From assembly GCA_029227655.1 (NCBI GenBank), contig JAQYAI010000123.1:1-32177 (forward strand): a stretch of 32,177 nt of DNA, in the 5' to 3' direction. Position numbers and translations under genes: made by a program. Of the stretch, positions 8,267 to 15,902 are shown in pieces. Position 1 is the first letter of the stretch; every line of letters begins with the position of its first letter. The DNA is from a bacterium. Lineage in GTDB: Bacteria > Bacillota > Clostridia > Lachnospirales > Lachnospiraceae. Under the pieces are notes generated by a model. It was not told where the DNA came from and ran no database searches. It saw nothing but the letters and a program-made list of their open reading frames with translations.

Positions 8267-9373
8267 ATGGTAGAATCTATAATCAAAAGTATTCAGACTT
8301 CAATAGAATTGAACAAATGCAGACATTGTGGATGTATGCGGGAAAGTCTTGAAGGAATCCGTGACAGACTGGAGAATTGTAATGAAACGCAGTTTTATCC
8401 TCTTTTTTGTGAGGCAAAATTTGCTATAGAATGCCTGGAAGAGGTAGAATATGCTTGACTTGGCTGTAAACAATGCTGGTCAGCAGATATTACGAATGCG
8501 TTCAACGATGTTTATGGAGATAGTCTGGAAACGTGTTCTCTTGGAGATGTTCTCGGTGACACAAGTGGAGTACTTCCTGCACTGGGAGAATATCACGTTC
8601 TTTGTCTAGACGGCGAACATCCTATAGCGGTCTCTACTCTGGGAGATTGTGAACTTCCGGATACTCTTGCGGAAAGAAAGCCTAAAGGTTTAAGCATTGT
8701 AGGAAAAATGGAAACAGAAAATATTGGTATTGAGAAAATCATTCAAAATACACTGGCGACCCCGTCTTTGAAGTATCTTATACTTTGTGGGGAAGATTCT
8801 TCCGGTCATTTTAGTGGACAAACACTACTTTCTCTGTTCGAACATGGTGTGGATGAGCGGATGCGAATTATTGGTGCAAAGGGAAAACGCCCTATTCTTG
8901 CTAATACAACATCAGAAGATGTAGATAAATTCAGAAAACAGATGGAAGTTGTCGATATGATTGGCTGTACGGATTTGGAAAAAATCATTCAGAAAATCGA
9001 GGAACTCACCCTAAAAGAAGCTGCATTACCGAAAGAACGATTAAGTTCTTCTTCAAATGAAAAACAAAACATTTCACAAATAAAAGTAATTACAGCCAAA
9101 GAGAAGGATCCTGATAAAGTGAAGCTGGATAGGGCAGGATACTTTGTTATTCTACCGAAAGCGGAACAGGGAAAGATTCTTGTTGAACATTATAATTATG
9201 CGAACCAGCTTTTGCGAATCATACAAGGTGATAATGCAAGAGACATATATTGGACAATTATTGAGAATAACTGGGTCGGAGAAATGAGTCATGCAGCATA
9301 TCTGGGGAAAGAGCTTACAGCAGCACAGTTGTCAATGCAGATGGGATTCAAATATGTACAGGACAAGGCTTAG
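8267..9373 (+). CDS. MtrA-like corrinoid protein (DUF4346 C-terminus), candidate selenoprotein with in-frame TGA
   Basis: Read through the TGA at 8456-8458, this is one 368-residue protein. The start ATG follows GGAGGT (8256-8261) at ideal spacing. Residues 1-80 form a Cys-rich domain: KCRHCGC (Cys18, 21, 23), Cys38, Cys48, Cys56, then TGA-Leu-Gly-Cys67-x2-Cys70. Residues about 140-240 resemble subunit A of tetrahydromethanopterin S-methyltransferase, a cobamide-binding protein; GHFSGQTL contains His181, matching the cobalt-ligand His of MtrA. The C-terminus (about 285-368) resembles DUF4346. From memory, relatives have Cys at the TGA position (a CLGCxxC motif), so a Cys-to-selenocysteine replacement is likely. 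A hairpin resembling a bacterial SECIS follows the TGA. The alternative is a nonsense mutation with restart at the ATG at 8708, which has only a weak AGGA ahead of it. No methyltransferase partner is nearby; the substrate is unknown. Confidence 0.75.
8456..8494 (+). promoter_or_regulatory. TGA codon and SECIS-like hairpin
   Basis: TGA at 8456-8458. An upper stem TGCT/AGCA (8474-8477 with 8482-8485) presents the loop GGTC at 8478-8481; its first G is 20 bases past the TGA. A lower stem GTAA/TTAC (8466-8469 with 8490-8493) is separated from it by a 4x4 internal loop, and T8465 can pair with G8494. The E. coli fdhF SECIS has the same GGUC apical loop at +19. The bulged U of fdhF has no clear match here. 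Confidence 0.6.
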
Positions 9374-9415
9374 ATAGAAAAATATGGCTCAAAAGCGGAA
9401 AGAAGAGGGAAAAAT

Positions 9416-10174
9416 ATGAATATGAATACAAAAAAAGCATTAAAAGTGGTGCTTCCAATTATTCTGGCACTCATTTCAATTTTTGTAGTATCAAAATATG
9501 CGGCATCACCAGAGTTTCATTCAAAAACGATAGCGTCGTTGGATGATAAGAAAACTACAGTTATGGAACTCACTGCTGCATCAACTGCAGCATCTGCAGC
9601 AATCACATTGATTCCGGGCGATACGGCGACACCCATTGCCGAGAAACTGGCAGATTTAAGTACATATTTCCTTTTGGTGCTTTGTGCTATTTATTTGGAA
9701 AAATATTTGGTGACCATAACGGGATATGCAACATTTGTGATTTTGATTCCTGCAGCATGTCTGCTGTTTTCGATAAATGTATTCTGGAAAAATGACATGT
9801 GCAAATATCTGATCAGAAAATTAGCTGTTTTCGGTCTTGCCATTGTTCTGGTCATTCCGGCGAGTGTAAAAGTGTCCGACTTGATAGAAAAAACATACGA
9901 TTCATCTATTCAGGCTACGATTGAATCGGCGAAGCAGACAACAGAAGAAATAGATGAGGAAAAAGACGAGAAAAAAGGATTTTGGGCAAGTATAACGGAT
10001 AGTGCGTCAGAAGCAGTGGAAAAGGTGGAGAACATCTTAAATAACTTTGTGGAGGCGCTAGCCGTTTTGATTGTAACATCCTGTGTCATACCAATTATTG
10101 TATTAGTGTTTTTTGTGTGGCTGATTAAAATGGTACTGGGAATCAATGTGAATTTGCCGATGAAGAAAAGTTGA
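9416..10174 (+). CDS. Membrane protein of unknown function
   Basis: A 252-residue protein with about five membrane segments, near residues 10-28, 80-98, 104-124, 134-154 and 218-242. Between segments 1 and 2 lies a region rich in Ala and Thr (about 45-68). Between segments 4 and 5 lies a strongly charged stretch (EEIDEEKDEKKG) followed by an amphipathic helix. I do not recognise a family. It starts 42 bases after the MtrA-like gene with a GAGGG-type ribosome binding site and could be co-transcribed with it. ATG codons at 9416 and 9422 are both possible. It ends 30 bases before the start used for the next gene. Confidence 0.7.
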   Translation: MNMNTKKALKVVLPIILALISIFVVSKYAASPEFHSKTIASLDDKKTTVMELTAASTAASAAITLIPGDTATPIAEKLADLSTYFLLVLCAIYLEKYLVTITGYATFVILIPAACLLFSINVFWKNDMCKYLIRKLAVFGLAIVLVIPASVKVSDLIEKTYDSSIQATIESAKQTTEEIDEEKDEKKGFWASITDSASEAVEKVENILNNFVEALAVLIVTSCVIPIIVLVFFVWLIKMVLGINVNLPMKKS

Positions 10175-10204
10175 TGCTGGAGATTTTTTGTGAGGAAAGA
10201 AATT

Positions 10205-10795
10205 ATGTCAGCTCAAAAATTGGAAGAACAGTTGGTTAAACAAGATAAATTTAAAGAATTGCTGAATAAAATTTATGGTGTTTTAAAAACAGCAGGTTAT
10301 AGAAAAGAATCCTTTAATTTCAGGCTGTTTGAAGAGGATGGCTTATGTAAGATCATAAGTTTTCAAAGAAATAAATGGAATATGGATGAGTCATTAGAAT
10401 TTATCATCAATATTGGAATTTATTTTAGAGAAGACAAGAAGCTTATCAGCCCAAAGTTTAAACAATATGAGTGTATCATCAGAAAAAGAATGGATGACAA
10501 GGGGAAATATTGGAAAATTGACAGCAATACAGATATTGACGAAATGTTTCAAAGGATAGAAAAGGAACTAGGTAAAATTTTGAAATGGTTTGAACATTTT
10601 GAAAGCAGGGATGTGGTGATTCGAATGATTTTGAATGGGACGGCGGATCAATACTCAGATACGGAGCTATTAAATTACCAGACAGCAAAAATGTTAGCAG
10701 ATATGGGCTTTGCGGAAGAAGTATATGACCGCATTAAGGATATCTGGTCTGCATCTTTTATTGAACTTTCAAATGAGATATGTGGAAGGAATTGA
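10205..10795 (+). CDS. DUF4304 domain protein
   Basis: About 196 residues, soluble. The N-terminal half (FKELLNKIYGVLKTAGYRKE, then ISFQRNKWN, then FIINIGIYF) has the pattern of DUF4304: a helix ending in Gly-[FY]-[RK]-[KR], an Ile-x-Phe-Gln strand and a hydrophobic-Asn-hydrophobic-Gly-hydrophobic strand. The function of this family is not known. The start is ambiguous: ATG 10205 has AGGAAAG at 10193-10199, while GTG at 10190 has GGAG at 10179-10182 and would add five residues. The stop codon is inside a hairpin that looks like a terminator. It is probably the last gene of the accessory block that begins at 6553 or 8267. Confidence 0.7.
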   Translation: MSAQKLEEQLVKQDKFKELLNKIYGVLKTAGYRKESFNFRLFEEDGLCKIISFQRNKWNMDESLEFIINIGIYFREDKKLISPKFKQYECIIRKRMDDKGKYWKIDSNTDIDEMFQRIEKELGKILKWFEHFESRDVVIRMILNGTADQYSDTELLNYQTAKMLADMGFAEEVYDRIKDIWSASFIELSNEICGRN

Positions 10796-10823
10796 GAATA
10801 ATCTCAAGGTTTTCCTTTTTCTC
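10792..10823 (+). terminator. Terminator overlapping the DUF4304 stop codon
   Basis: TTGAGA (10792-10797) pairs with TCTCAA (10802-10807) over ATAA, followed by GGTTTTCCTTTTTCTC. The stem is short and the tail interrupted, so it may be weak. Confidence 0.5.
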
Positions 10824-10873
10824 ATTATAAAAGTGACGGTTTATAAAAGTAATATTAAAAAAATATAAATTTG

Positions 10874-10902
10874 TTGAAGTCAGTGAATTTAAAGATTAAA
10901 AT
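10874..10902 (+). promoter_or_regulatory. Predicted promoter of the ABC transporter gene
   Basis: TTGAAG (10874-10879), a 17-base spacer, TAAAAT (10897-10902), in a very AT-rich gap. The leader to the start codon at 10984 would be about 75 bases. Confidence 0.5.
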
Positions 10903-10983
10903 AAAAAACAGTTCGTGATTTTCAATGATTTATCCGGAAATCCAAGTGAAAGAAGAATGTGTGGTAGATAGAAGGAGAACTTA

Positions 10984-13900
10984 ATGTTACAAATTAGAAA
11001 GATATCTAAAGAGTACAGAACCGGGGATCTGGTTCAGAAAGCGCTAAATGATGTCAGTTTGAATTTGCGTGACAGCGAATTTGTGTCAATTTTAGGACCA
11101 TCAGGTTCTGGGAAAACGACATTGCTGAATATTATTGGTGGACTTGATCGCTATGACAGTGGTGATCTTATTATCAACAATGTTTCAACAAAGAATTATA
11201 AGGATCGGGATTGGGATTCATACCGTAATCATACGGTAGGATTTGTATTTCAGAGCTATAATCTGATTCCACACCAGACAGTTCTTGCGAATGTAGAGCT
11301 GGCATTGACTATCGGAGGAATTTCAAAAAAAGAAAGAAGAAAAAGAGCATTACAGGCGCTGGAAGCAGTAGGTCTAAAAGAGCAGGCGCATAAGAAACCG
11401 AATCAGATGTCCGGTGGGCAGATGCAGAGGGTCGCAATTGCAAGGGCGCTGGTAAATGATCCAAACATTTTGCTGGCAGACGAGCCGACAGGGGCCCTTG
11501 ATACGGAGACCAGTGTACAGGTCATGGAGCTTCTGAAGAAGGTGGCCAAAGACCGACTGGTCGTTATGGTCACTCATAATCCCGAACTTGCAGAAGAATA
11601 TTCGACTCGTATCGTTCGATTAAAAGATGGAAATATCATTGATGATTCAGATCCGTTCCATCCAGATCTGAAAACTCTGGAACCACCAAAGCATAAGAAT
11701 CTGGGGAAAGCATCGATGTCATTTTTGACGGCCCTGTCACTCAGCTTAAATAACCTGCTGACAAAGAAAGCGCGTACAATTCTGACGGCATTTGCCGGTT
11801 CCATCGGTATTATCGGAATAGCGCTTATTTTGTCTTTATCAACTGGTTTCCAGAATTATATCAACCAGATTCAGGAAGAGACATTGACGTCTTATCCGTT
11901 ATCAGTTTACAAAGAGACTGCGGATGTTACGTCATCCCTTCTTTCGATGGTTTCAGGAGGCGGAGAGAGCAAAGGTACGGATATTGTAGAAGAACAGCAG
12001 TATATCAGTACGATGTTTTCAAATGTAGGTACTAATGATTTGAAGTCTTTTAAAGAATATTTGAAAGACAATGAAGATGAAGTGGATAAGATGGTTTCTC
12101 TAGTTCAATATACATATAGTGTAAGTCCATTGATTTTTACAACAGATTGTAACGACAAAATTGCACAGCTTAATCCAAATACACTGTTGTCATCTATAAG
12201 TGGAAGCAGTTCAGGTTCGCTTATGTCTACCGTACAGAGTTCAAGAAGCTCTATATTTAATGAAATGATCGATGACCAGAAGGCATTGGAAGAACAGTAT
12301 GATGTACTTGCTGGAGAATGGCCAGATGCCTATGATGAAGCAATTATTGTTTTGTCGGAACCAAATGGTATTTCAGATTTATTGGTATACAGTCTTGGCT
12401 TACGTGATAATGCAGAATTGAAAGATATGATCGCAAAGCTTATTGCCGGGGAGTCGGTAGAAAATAATAACGAATCCATGGAATTTACCTATGATGAGCT
12501 GATGGATATTCCGCTGAAAGTCGTAGATGCAAGTGCTTCTTATAGATATAACGAAGAATATGATATTTACGAAGATATGTCAGATGATCAGGAATATATG
12601 CAGGAAGTATATGATAATTCACTGGATCTGAAAATTGTTGGTATTGTATGTCCGAAAAAAGGAAGCAGTTCCATGAGTTTATCAACTGGTGTTGCATATA
12701 CAAAGGAACTTACAGAATATGTAATTGAGAAAGCAGAAGAATCTGAGATTGTCAAAAAGCAAATGGCCAACAGAGATGTCAATGTGTTCAGTGGAAAACG
12801 ATTTGATGATGAGAGCGAAGAATCTGGTCTCAAATTTGAAGATATGATTACGGTCGACACAGAGATGTTATCATCAGCATTTAGTGTAAATATCAGTGAA
12901 GATGATATTTCAAATATGACACAGGGTTACATGACCCAGATTTCGAATGCAATTACCACGGATACTTCAGCAGCAAAGAATGCGTTCAAGAGTACATTGG
13001 TAACAATGGCATCTGATATGCTGAATGACTATGTGGATGCAAACTATAATGAGATAATGCAGTGTGCAGTGATTAAAAAAAGTCAGGTGGACTCCGTTGT
13101 AAATTCTTATATGCAGTCGGATGACTGTAAGGCATTACTCTCATCATTGGAAGCTGATTATCTGATTCCGCAGGATACTTTTTCATCTATGTATTCAGAA
13201 ATTCTGAAAGGAATTTTGCAGGGGTATATAGGCATGGCATCAACGAATCCAGATGATGCGGATCCAGGTGCATTTTTAACATCAGAATTAGTAGCAGCTA
13301 TGGTTCCTCAGCTCGCTGAAATGGATGAAGTCAGTACGGCATCTAATCAGATTGCAGCAGCAATGACAGAAGCGGTGATGCAGAAAACAATTCTGACGAA
13401 AGTTGGAGAACTTAGTGGAGAGCTGATGGGAAGTATGGCAAATGCATTTCATGTAGATGAGGAAGCAATTGCAGGAGCTTTCCAGTTCAATCTGAGTGAA
13501 GAAGAATTGTCGCGGTTAATGGAAACGATGACATCAAGCGGTGTGGAAAAAAATGCAGATACAAATCTGACTACACTCGGATATCAGAATATAGATGAAC
13601 CGACATCAATTTCATTTTATTTTGTGGATTTTGATTCAAAAGAAGCATTTGTAGAATTTCTTGATGAATATAATGGCAAAATGGAATCGTTTGACGAAGA
13701 GAAGGTAATCAGTTACACAGATATTACAGGCATTTTGATGTCATCTGTAAGTACGATTGTCGACAGTGTAACATATGTATTGATTGCATTTGTAAGTATT
13801 TCTCTTGTAGTATCATCTATCATGATTGGTATTATTACATATATTTCTGTATTGGAGCGTACGAAAGAAATTGGTGTACTTAGAGCTATCGGGGCATCTA

Positions 13901-14172
13901 AGAAAAATATTTCTTCTATCTTTAATGCGGAGACGTTCATTGTCGGACTTTGCTCCGGTCTTTTGGGAGTTGGAGTTACATTGGCACTTGTTCCTCCAAT
14001 TAACTATGTGATTCATAGTGTGACAAATAACTATGATATTAATGCAGTTCTTCCAGCAGAGGGAGCAGTTACTTTGGTGGTTCTAAGTATTATTCTGACC
14101 TTGATCAGTGGACTTATTCCATCAAAACAGGCGGCGAAGAAAGATCCAGTCTTAGCGCTTAGAAGTGAATAG
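10984..14172 (+). CDS. ABC transporter, fused ATPase and FtsX/MacB-type permease with large extracellular domain
   Basis: A 1062-residue fusion. Residues 1-225 form an ATPase of the MacB/LolD type: Walker A GPSGSGKT (38-45), Q-loop Gln90, signature MSGGQ (142-146), Walker B ILLADEP (162-168). A membrane segment at about 262-285 follows (TILTAFAGSIGIIGIALILS), then about 640 residues of extracellular domain rich in Ser, Asp, Glu and Met, and three C-terminal membrane segments (about 925-950, 980-1005, 1030-1050) with the FtsX-like motif ERTKEIGVLRAIGASKKNI. Such exporters pair one ATPase with a mechanically coupled outer domain and act on peptides, antibiotics or cell-wall hydrolases; the substrate here is unknown. 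The ATG follows AAGGAG (10972-10977). It is 16 bases from the next gene, probably an operon by chance of spacing rather than function. Confidence 0.92.
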   Translation: MLQIRKISKEYRTGDLVQKALNDVSLNLRDSEFVSILGPSGSGKTTLLNIIGGLDRYDSGDLIINNVSTKNYKDRDWDSYRNHTVGFVFQSYNLIPHQTVLANVELALTIGGISKKERRKRALQALEAVGLKEQAHKKPNQMSGGQMQRVAIARALVNDPNILLADEPTGALDTETSVQVMELLKKVAKDRLVVMVTHNPELAEEYSTRIVRLKDGNIIDDSDPFHPDLKTLEPPKHKNLGKASMSFLTALSLSLNNLLTKKARTILTAFAGSIGIIGIALILSLSTGFQNYINQIQEETLTSYPLSVYKETADVTSSLLSMVSGGGESKGTDIVEEQQYISTMFSNVGTNDLKSFKEYLKDNEDEVDKMVSLVQYTYSVSPLIFTTDCNDKIAQLNPNTLLSSISGSSSGSLMSTVQSSRSSIFNEMIDDQKALEEQYDVLAGEWPDAYDEAIIVLSEPNGISDLLVYSLGLRDNAELKDMIAKLIAGESVENNNESMEFTYDELMDIPLKVVDASASYRYNEEYDIYEDMSDDQEYMQEVYDNSLDLKIVGIVCPKKGSSSMSLSTGVAYTKELTEYVIEKAEESEIVKKQMANRDVNVFSGKRFDDESEESGLKFEDMITVDTEMLSSAFSVNISEDDISNMTQGYMTQISNAITTDTSAAKNAFKSTLVTMASDMLNDYVDANYNEIMQCAVIKKSQVDSVVNSYMQSDDCKALLSSLEADYLIPQDTFSSMYSEILKGILQGYIGMASTNPDDADPGAFLTSELVAAMVPQLAEMDEVSTASNQIAAAMTEAVMQKTILTKVGELSGELMGSMANAFHVDEEAIAGAFQFNLSEEELSRLMETMTSSGVEKNADTNLTTLGYQNIDEPTSISFYFVDFDSKEAFVEFLDEYNGKMESFDEEKVISYTDITGILMSSVSTIVDSVTYVLIAFVSISLVVSSIMIGIITYISVLERTKEIGVLRAIGASKKNISSIFNAETFIVGLCSGLLGVGVTLALVPPINYVIHSVTNNYDINAVLPAEGAVTLVVLSIILTLISGLIPSKQAAKKDPVLALRSE

Positions 14173-14188
14173 TATACAGGAGGAAAAT

Positions 14189-15196
14189 ATGGAATATAAA
14201 ATACTTGGAAAAACAGGATTAAAGATTTCAACATTAGGATTTGGCGGAATTCCAATTCAGAAAGTGGATGTGGAAACCACAAGAAAACTAGTGAAAGTAA
14301 TGATTGAAAAAGGAATCAATTATATTGACACAGCCAGAGGTTATACAGTTAGTGAAAGATATCTTGGAGAAGCCTTGGAAGGAGTCCGCGATAAATTTAT
14401 TTTGGCTACCAAGAGTATGTCACGTTCGAAAGATGCAATGACAAAGGATATAGAAATCAGTCTTGGAAATCTCCGCACAGATTATATTGATCTTTATCAG
14501 GTACATAACCCGAGCATGCAGCAGCTGGAAGAAGTCATGGCGCCAGGTGGAGCATTAGAAGCATTGATGGAAGCAAGGGAGGCCGGGAAAATAGGTCATA
14601 TTGGTCTGACAGCACATTCAGTGGAAGTATTTGAAAAGGCAATAGAATTACCATGGGTAGAAACAATCATGTTTCCATATAATATCGTGGAAAGACAGGC
14701 AGAAGATCTGATTCACAAATGTGCAGAGAAAAATATTGGATTTATTGTTATGAAACCACTTGCAGGAGGTGCAATTGAAGATGCAGAGCTTGCACTTCGT
14801 TTTATCTATACAAATCCAGATATTTCTGTTGTGATTCCTGGTATGTTCGATGTAAAAGAAATTGAACAGAATCTTGCATCGTGTGAAAACACCAAGCCAC
14901 TTTCTGAGACGGAAGAGGATGCGATCAGGAAAATCAGAGAAGAATTGGGAAATAATTTCTGCAGACGATGCAATTACTGTGCACCATGTACAGTGGGAAT
15001 CAACATTCCAGGTGTATTCTTGTTCCAAGGATATTTGGACCGTTATGGTCTGGAAGACTGGGCAAGAGAAAGATATGCCACAATTCCTGTAAAAGCAAGT
15101 GCATGCATTGAGTGTGGGGCATGCGAATCACGTTGCCCTTACAATCTTCCAATCAGAGAAATGCTTAAGGATGCAGCGAGAAAATTTGGTGAATAA
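14189..15196 (+). CDS. Aldo/keto reductase with C-terminal 4Fe-4S domain
   Basis: A 335-residue cytoplasmic oxidoreductase. The N-terminal two thirds is an aldo/keto reductase barrel with the catalytic set Asp47, Tyr52, Lys75 and His106 in the expected contexts (YIDTARGY, ATKSM, YQVHNP). The C-terminal part holds two Cys groups: CRRCNYCAPC (Cys258, 261, 264, 267) and CIECGACESRCP (Cys306, 309, 312, 316), the second a ferredoxin-like 4Fe-4S pattern. This architecture is common in anaerobic Clostridia. The natural substrate cannot be read from the sequence. The ATG at 14189 follows CAGGAGG (14177-14183); in-frame start codons further upstream lie inside the transporter gene. Confidence 0.92.
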   Translation: MEYKILGKTGLKISTLGFGGIPIQKVDVETTRKLVKVMIEKGINYIDTARGYTVSERYLGEALEGVRDKFILATKSMSRSKDAMTKDIEISLGNLRTDYIDLYQVHNPSMQQLEEVMAPGGALEALMEAREAGKIGHIGLTAHSVEVFEKAIELPWVETIMFPYNIVERQAEDLIHKCAEKNIGFIVMKPLAGGAIEDAELALRFIYTNPDISVVIPGMFDVKEIEQNLASCENTKPLSETEEDAIRKIREELGNNFCRRCNYCAPCTVGINIPGVFLFQGYLDRYGLEDWARERYATIPVKASACIECGACESRCPYNLPIREMLKDAARKFGE

Positions 15197-15221
15197 GAAT
15201 ACAAAGTAGAAGAGGAAAAGC

Positions 15222-15902
15222 ATGGCAAGAAAAGTTAGAATTGTGGATTATGATCCAAACTGGAAGAAACAGTATAAAGAAGAAGAGTCCAAGATCAAAG
15301 CGATTTTAGGAGATAACTGTGCAGGAATTTATCATATCGGGAGTACTGCAGTAAAAGATATGAAGGCAGAGCCGATTATCGATATTATGGCGGTTGTGAA
15401 GAAACTGCATCTGGCAGATGGTAAATTAAAAGAATTCATCGATGCAGGATATGAATATAAAGGGGAATATGGGACCCCTGGACAGAGATTTTATGTAAAA
15501 GGTGGAGATGAGCCAAGCTGTCATATTCATATTTTTGAAGAAAAGAATGCGTCAGAGCTTGCACGTCATTTTGCTGTGCCTAATTATCTGATGACGCATG
15601 CAGAAGAATGTCGTGCATATGAAAAAATAAAGATGGACCTTGCGGAGAAGTATCCGGAAAATTATGAAGCATATACAGAAGGCAGAAAAGAATATCTAGA
15701 CGAATTAGAAAAAAAGGCAATGGACTGGAATATAAAGCAAAGTAAACTTGGCAGCTATATGGCAATGGGAATGAGTATGGGACTGGTTGTAGGATGCGCA
15801 GTTGGTTACGTTTTTTCACATATGATTGCCGGCATATGCATCGGTGTTGTGGCTGGTATGTGCCTTGGTACGGTCATTGGCCGGATGAAAGTGGGAAAAT
15901 AA
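15222..15902 (+). CDS. GrpB/UPF0157 family protein with C-terminal membrane hairpin
   Basis: Residues 1-165 match the GrpB family, a nucleotidyltransferase-fold group: VDYDPNWKKQYKEE at the N-terminus, IYHIGSTAV near 42, EPIIDIMAVV near 54-63, HIHIFE near 105 and a C-terminal YTEGRKEYLDELEKKA. The fold has the Gly-Ser and two-Asp arrangement of nucleotidyltransferases, but no reaction is established for the stand-alone protein. Unlike typical members, which end near residue 175, this one continues for about 50 residues with two Gly- and Met-rich hydrophobic segments (about 175-198 and 200-218), so it is probably membrane-tethered. Its stop codon is immediately followed by the ATG of the next gene. 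Confidence 0.85.
   Translation: MARKVRIVDYDPNWKKQYKEEESKIKAILGDNCAGIYHIGSTAVKDMKAEPIIDIMAVVKKLHLADGKLKEFIDAGYEYKGEYGTPGQRFYVKGGDEPSCHIHIFEEKNASELARHFAVPNYLMTHAEECRAYEKIKMDLAEKYPENYEAYTEGRKEYLDELEKKAMDWNIKQSKLGSYMAMGMSMGLVVGCAVGYVFSHMIAGICIGVVAGMCLGTVIGRMKVGK

Noticed and set aside
8708..9373. Separate gene starting at the ATG at 8708
   Set aside because: The frame continues upstream without a stop for 83 codons as matching protein, and the start lacks a good ribosome binding site; it is treated as the C-terminal part of the TGA-containing gene.
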